A DNA stretch of 64,000 bases from JAJZVS01 sp963708095. Lineage in GTDB: Bacteria; Pseudomonadota; Alphaproteobacteria; Acetobacterales; Acetobacteraceae. The notes beneath the pieces are model-generated. The model worked only from the letters and a program-made list of their open reading frames with translations. It was not told where the DNA came from and made no database searches. Positions 60,902 through 64,000 of the stretch are shown here, one piece after another; the stretch's first letter is position 1, and every line of letters begins with the position of its first letter. The stretch is taken from contig OY970182.1 of NCBI GenBank assembly GCA_963708095.1, positions 3,162,001-3,226,000 on the forward strand, written 5' to 3'. Both the position numbers and the translations under genes were made by a program.

Positions 60902-62335
60902 ATGTCGTGCGCCCCTGGCCGCTCGGAGAGGCCTGCGCCCGACCGACCCGAACCAAGCCCGGCATCCGAGACGATCCGGGACAATCTGGTGGCATGGGCC
61001 GAACATGTCATGGGTGCGGACGGACTCGTGCCGGCCGCGCATCATCGGCTGCTCATTGCGCGGCTGCAGGCGGTCTCCGAGGGGACGATCGACCGGCTCA
61101 TGGTGCTGATGCCCCCAGGGGCGGCGAAGTCGACCTATTCCTCGATATTGTTTCCGGTCTGGTGGTTTGCCCGCCATCCGGGTACCTCAATCATTGCGGC
61201 ATGCCATACCGCTGACCTGGCCAAGCATTTCGGCCGCCAGGCCCGGAGCCTGGTGATCGAGCATGCGGCAGCCCTGGGCTATGAGCTGCAGAGCGGCGAG
61301 CGCGCGACGTCACGCTGGGTCACCTCGGCCCGCGGTCAGTATTTTGCCACCGGCGTCCGCGGACCGATCACCGGGCGGCGGGCCGACCTCGCAATCATCG
61401 ACGACCCGATCCGCGGCCTGGCCGACGCCGAAAGCCCGCGTCAGCGCAACCACCTGTGGGACTGGTACCGTTCCGATCTGGTCACCCGGATGAAGCCGCG
61501 AGGACGGATCGTGATCGTGATGACCCGCTGGCATCAGGACGATCTGGCGGCACGACTGCTCGACCACAACCCGGGGGAGTGGTCCGTGCTGCGGCTGCCC
61601 GCCCTGGCCGAGGCGGATGACCCGCTGGGCCGGCTGCCCGGCCAGGCGTTGTGGCCGGAATGGGAGGACGAGGCGGCGCTTCTGCGCAAGCGTGACCAGG
61701 TCGGCGAACGGGTCTGGTCGGCACTCTTCCAACAGACACCACGACCGTCGCAGGGCAGTCTGTTCAAGGTCACCAAGATCGAGATCATCTCCACACCGCC
61801 AAACTTGGCGGGTGGGGTGATCGTGCGGGCCTGGGACCTCGCCGCGACTGCCTCCGATGGACGCAACGATCCCGATTATACGGTAGGCATCAAGTTGCTG
61901 CGTGACGCCGCCGGAAGGTTGGTCGTGCTGGATATGGTACGACAACGGACCAGCGCGCTCGAGGTGGAGGAGGCCCTGCTTGGCGCGGCGGCAGAGGACG
62001 GCAAATCGGTGCTCGTCAGCCTGCCGGAGGATCCAGGCCAGGCTGGCAAATCCCAGGTAGCGAGCTACGTGCGCAAGCTCGCTGGTTACCAGGTGATCAC
62101 ATCGCGCGAGACCGGATCAAAACTGACCCGGGCTCTGCCGGTCGCGGCCCAGATCGAGGCCGGGAACCTCGCGCTGGTCCATGCCGCATGGAACCACGAC
62201 TTCATCGACGAGCTGCGTGACTTTCCCTACGGCCGCAAGGACGATCAGGTCGATGCGCTGTCACGCGGCTTTGCGGTTGCCGCCGAGATGAGCGCGCCGA
62301 GCCGCCGGATCGCGGTCCCGTTCCTCGCCCGTTAG
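60902..62335 (+). CDS. Phage terminase large subunit
   Basis: 477 aa DNA-packaging motor. Walker A MPPGAAKST (about 70-78) after HHRLLIARLQAV; Walker B-like DLAIIDDPIRG; motif VIVMTRWHQDDL; RNase H-like nuclease with Asp in VRAWDLAAT and a final DDQVDALSRG. The first 20 residues are Pro/Arg-rich and the true start may be a few codons later. The portal gene follows after 14 nt. Confidence 0.92.
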   Translation: MSCAPGRSERPAPDRPEPSPASETIRDNLVAWAEHVMGADGLVPAAHHRLLIARLQAVSEGTIDRLMVLMPPGAAKSTYSSILFPVWWFARHPGTSIIAACHTADLAKHFGRQARSLVIEHAAALGYELQSGERATSRWVTSARGQYFATGVRGPITGRRADLAIIDDPIRGLADAESPRQRNHLWDWYRSDLVTRMKPRGRIVIVMTRWHQDDLAARLLDHNPGEWSVLRLPALAEADDPLGRLPGQALWPEWEDEAALLRKRDQVGERVWSALFQQTPRPSQGSLFKVTKIEIISTPPNLAGGVIVRAWDLAATASDGRNDPDYTVGIKLLRDAAGRLVVLDMVRQRTSALEVEEALLGAAAEDGKSVLVSLPEDPGQAGKSQVASYVRKLAGYQVITSRETGSKLTRALPVAAQIEAGNLALVHAAWNHDFIDELRDFPYGRKDDQVDALSRGFAVAAEMSAPSRRIAVPFLAR

Positions 62336-62349
62336 CAGACCAGGACAGC

Positions 62350-63774
62350 ATGTTCGAAACCATCTGCGACCTGATCCCGCGCGATCCGGACTATTCGGCG
62401 CGCAGCCGGATGCTGGACATCCTGAAGCGGGTGCTGGACGGCACGTTGTATGACGTGCTGCCGCACCAGTTCCACGAGGAACGCGGCGCCGGCGGGGAGT
62501 ACATTCCGCTGCGCAACCGGCGCCCGAGCGTACGCTACGCGCTCAGCCGGATCGTCGTGGAAGACAGCGTCGCGCTGCTGTTCAGCGAGGGGCACTTCCC
62601 GGCGATCGACTGCACCGATCCGACGATCCGTGGCGTGTTCGCCGATCTGGTGAAGGATTCGCGGCTCAACCAGGTGATGACCGAGGCGGCGCTGCGCGGC
62701 TCGATCGGCTCGGTCGCGATCCTGATGCGGGTGCTCCGCGGGCGGCTGTTCTTCAGCGCGCTGGAGACCACCTATCTCGTGCCCTCCTGGGATCCGGAAG
62801 CCCCGGACACCCTGATTGCGGTGCACGAGAAGTACAAGGTCACCGGCGCGCAACTGGTAGCCGAAGGATATGCGATCGACGATCCCGGGGCCGAATACTG
62901 GTTCATGCGCCGCTGGGATCGGCAGACGGAGACCTGGTACCTGCCGGTACCGGTGGGCGTCGTGGCGCCGCCGGAAGTCGACCCGACCCGGACGGTGACA
63001 CACGACCTTGGCTTTGTGCCGATGGTGTGGGTGCGCAACCTGCCCGGCCCCTCGGCATCGGGCGACCCGAATGACGGCGCCTGTACGTTCCGTGCTGCGA
63101 TCGAGACCCAGATCGAGATCGACTACCAGTTGAGCCAGGCCGGGCGCGGCCTGAAATACAGCAGCGACCCCACCCTGCTCATCAAGGAGCCGGCGACCAG
63201 CGACAGCGAGATCGTCAAGGGCGCGGGCAACGCGTTGGTCGTGAGCGAGAAGGGCGACGCGAAGCTGCTGGAGATCGGCGGCACCGCATCCGCCGCGGTA
63301 CTCGACTATGTGCGCGTCCTGCGGGAGATGGCGCTCGAGAGCATCCATGGCAACCGCGCCAGTGCCGACCGGCTGACCGCAGCGCAGTCGGGTCGCGCCA
63401 TCGAGCTGATGAACCAGGGGCTGATCTCGCTCGCCGATACGTTGCGGGTGAGCTACGGCGAGGGTGCCCTGCTGGGCCTCGCGCGCATGGTCCTGCGGGC
63501 GGCGCAGCGCTACCGGCTGGTTGTCATGGGCGAGGAGATCCCACCCCTCGATCCGACCGCGCGTCTCAGCCTGAACTGGCCGCGTTGGGTGGCACCCACT
63601 GCGGACGACCGGATGAAGGACGCGCAGACGCTCGCCACCCTGGCCGCCGCACGCCAGATCAGTCGCGAAACGGCGGTGAAGTCGATTGCCGCTACCTATG
63701 ACATCGAGGACGTGCCGGCCGAACTCGCCCGCATCGCCACCGATCCCCCTGTTCAATTACCAAGGACGCCCTGA
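62350..63774 (+). CDS. Phage portal protein
   Basis: 474 aa, of the SPP1 Gp6-like/DUF1073-like style. MFETICDLIPRDPDYSARSR start, DSVALLFSEGHFPAI segment, central LGFVPMVWVRNLP and TQIEIDYQLSQAGRGLKYSS, and helical ALESIHGNRASADRLTAAQSGRA cut over about 335-360. Forms the dodecameric DNA channel at the capsid vertex. Stop overlaps the next gene (TGATG). Confidence 0.82.
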   Translation: MFETICDLIPRDPDYSARSRMLDILKRVLDGTLYDVLPHQFHEERGAGGEYIPLRNRRPSVRYALSRIVVEDSVALLFSEGHFPAIDCTDPTIRGVFADLVKDSRLNQVMTEAALRGSIGSVAILMRVLRGRLFFSALETTYLVPSWDPEAPDTLIAVHEKYKVTGAQLVAEGYAIDDPGAEYWFMRRWDRQTETWYLPVPVGVVAPPEVDPTRTVTHDLGFVPMVWVRNLPGPSASGDPNDGACTFRAAIETQIEIDYQLSQAGRGLKYSSDPTLLIKEPATSDSEIVKGAGNALVVSEKGDAKLLEIGGTASAAVLDYVRVLREMALESIHGNRASADRLTAAQSGRAIELMNQGLISLADTLRVSYGEGALLGLARMVLRAAQRYRLVVMGEEIPPLDPTARLSLNWPRWVAPTADDRMKDAQTLATLAAARQISRETAVKSIAATYDIEDVPAELARIATDPPVQLPRTP

Positions 63775-64000
63775 TGCCGGAACCGGAGACCCCACCCGAC
63801 GCGGAACCTGCCGCGGATGGGATGGCCGAACTACGCGCCCGCGCCGAGACGCTGGAACGCCAGCTTGGCGAACTGCAGCGGGAAGCACAATCCCGCCTAG
63901 TGCTCGCGGAGCTGAAGGCCGAGGCGCTGCGCGCGGGCATCATCGACCTGGACGGGTTGAAGCTGATCGACCTGTCCGGAGTGAAACTCAACGCGAACGG
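63774..64000 (+). CDS. Phage scaffold-like protein, 3' end outside the window
   Basis: First 75 residues only. Acidic Pro-rich start, then a coiled coil (about 18-45, ELRARAETLERQLGELQ), then the ALRAGIIDLDGLKLIDLSG region found in many phage scaffold/structural proteins between portal and major capsid genes. Function inferred from position. Confidence 0.65.
   Translation, partial: MPEPETPPDAEPAADGMAELRARAETLERQLGELQREAQSRLVLAELKAEALRAGIIDLDGLKLIDLSGVKLNAN

Larger units (their letters stand above)
60902..64000 (+). mobile_element. Prophage packaging/head module, cut by right edge
   Basis: Three consecutive plus-strand genes (large terminase, portal, scaffold-like) in canonical tailed-phage order, abutting chromosomal dnaQ. 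Right extent unknown. Terminase and portal types do not match the compact RcGTA genes that I know, so a prophage is favoured over a gene transfer agent. Confidence 0.8.

Noticed and set aside
60902..64000. Gene transfer agent instead of prophage
   Set aside because: Terminase and portal do not resemble the compact RcGTA proteins known to me, and the following gene is scaffold-like; a GTA would show a protease and HK97 capsid next, which is outside the window.

Overview
The window is high-GC chromosomal DNA from an aerobic alphaproteobacterium, most likely a member of the Rhodospirillales/Acetobacteraceae. The inference rests on gene content and synteny: CobS/CobT aerobic cobaltochelatase next to a J-domain protein and BolA, an SdhCDAB operon, a membrane-bound ferritin (MbfA), an ffs-dnaX-ybaB block, a Bpt-type leucyltransferase, and a lexA gene preceded by a GAAC-N7-GAAC box, the alphaproteobacterial SOS-box form. 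No rRNA, tRNA or CRISPR array was recognised.

Layout. 0-4.3 kb: a PIN/AbrB toxin-antitoxin pair cut by the left edge, MbfA plus cytochrome b561, a small membrane protein and a TPR protein. 5-8.5 kb: cysD-cysNC sulfate activation and a uracil-DNA glycosylase-family gene. 8.5-12.4 kb: cobST, J-domain protein, bolA. 12.4-15.3 kb: a minus-strand operon resembling 4,5-dihydroxyphthalate/protocatechuate meta-cleavage enzymes (decarboxylase-like, HpcH/HpaI aldolase, LigJ-like amidohydrolase). 15.6-22.1 kb: der-bamB-yfgM-like facing bamD-recN. 22.2-27.2 kb: sdhCDAB and an MFS transporter. 27.3-34.4 kb: PRC-barrel protein, glycosyltransferase, a molybdate/tungstate-type ABC transporter, an LpxR-like deacylase and a MarR regulator. 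35.1-38.3 kb: FAD monooxygenase, DUF2783-like protein and hmgA (homogentisate catabolism). 38.4-43.0 kb: enolase-superfamily enzyme, ICMT-like methyltransferase, solitary amino-acid-type binding protein, bpt, YkgJ-like protein. 43-48.7 kb: 4.5S RNA, dnaX, ybaB, pyk, MarR, lexA. 48.9-51.9 kb: CUT2-type sugar ABC transporter. 52-60 kb: ligase-associated exonuclease, PmbA, thioesterase, SDR, MetX-like hydrolase, aroE-coaE-dnaQ and a degenerate receiver protein. 60.9-64 kb: the beginning of a prophage packaging/head module (terL, portal, scaffold-like), cut by the right edge.

The coding part is mostly recognisable metabolism and housekeeping. The least explained signals are between the genes: (i) two families of short repeats, each present twice, whose end coincides with the stop codon of the adjacent minus-strand gene; (ii) a 275-bp nested palindrome between der and bamB with a single-arm relative after pyk; (iii) a chain of three 17-bp direct repeats between two ABC-transporter genes that makes three successive TGATG stop/start junctions and two five-codon reading frames; (iv) a 38-bp near-perfect palindrome in the long non-coding stretch before cysD. 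I found no clearly new multi-gene system.
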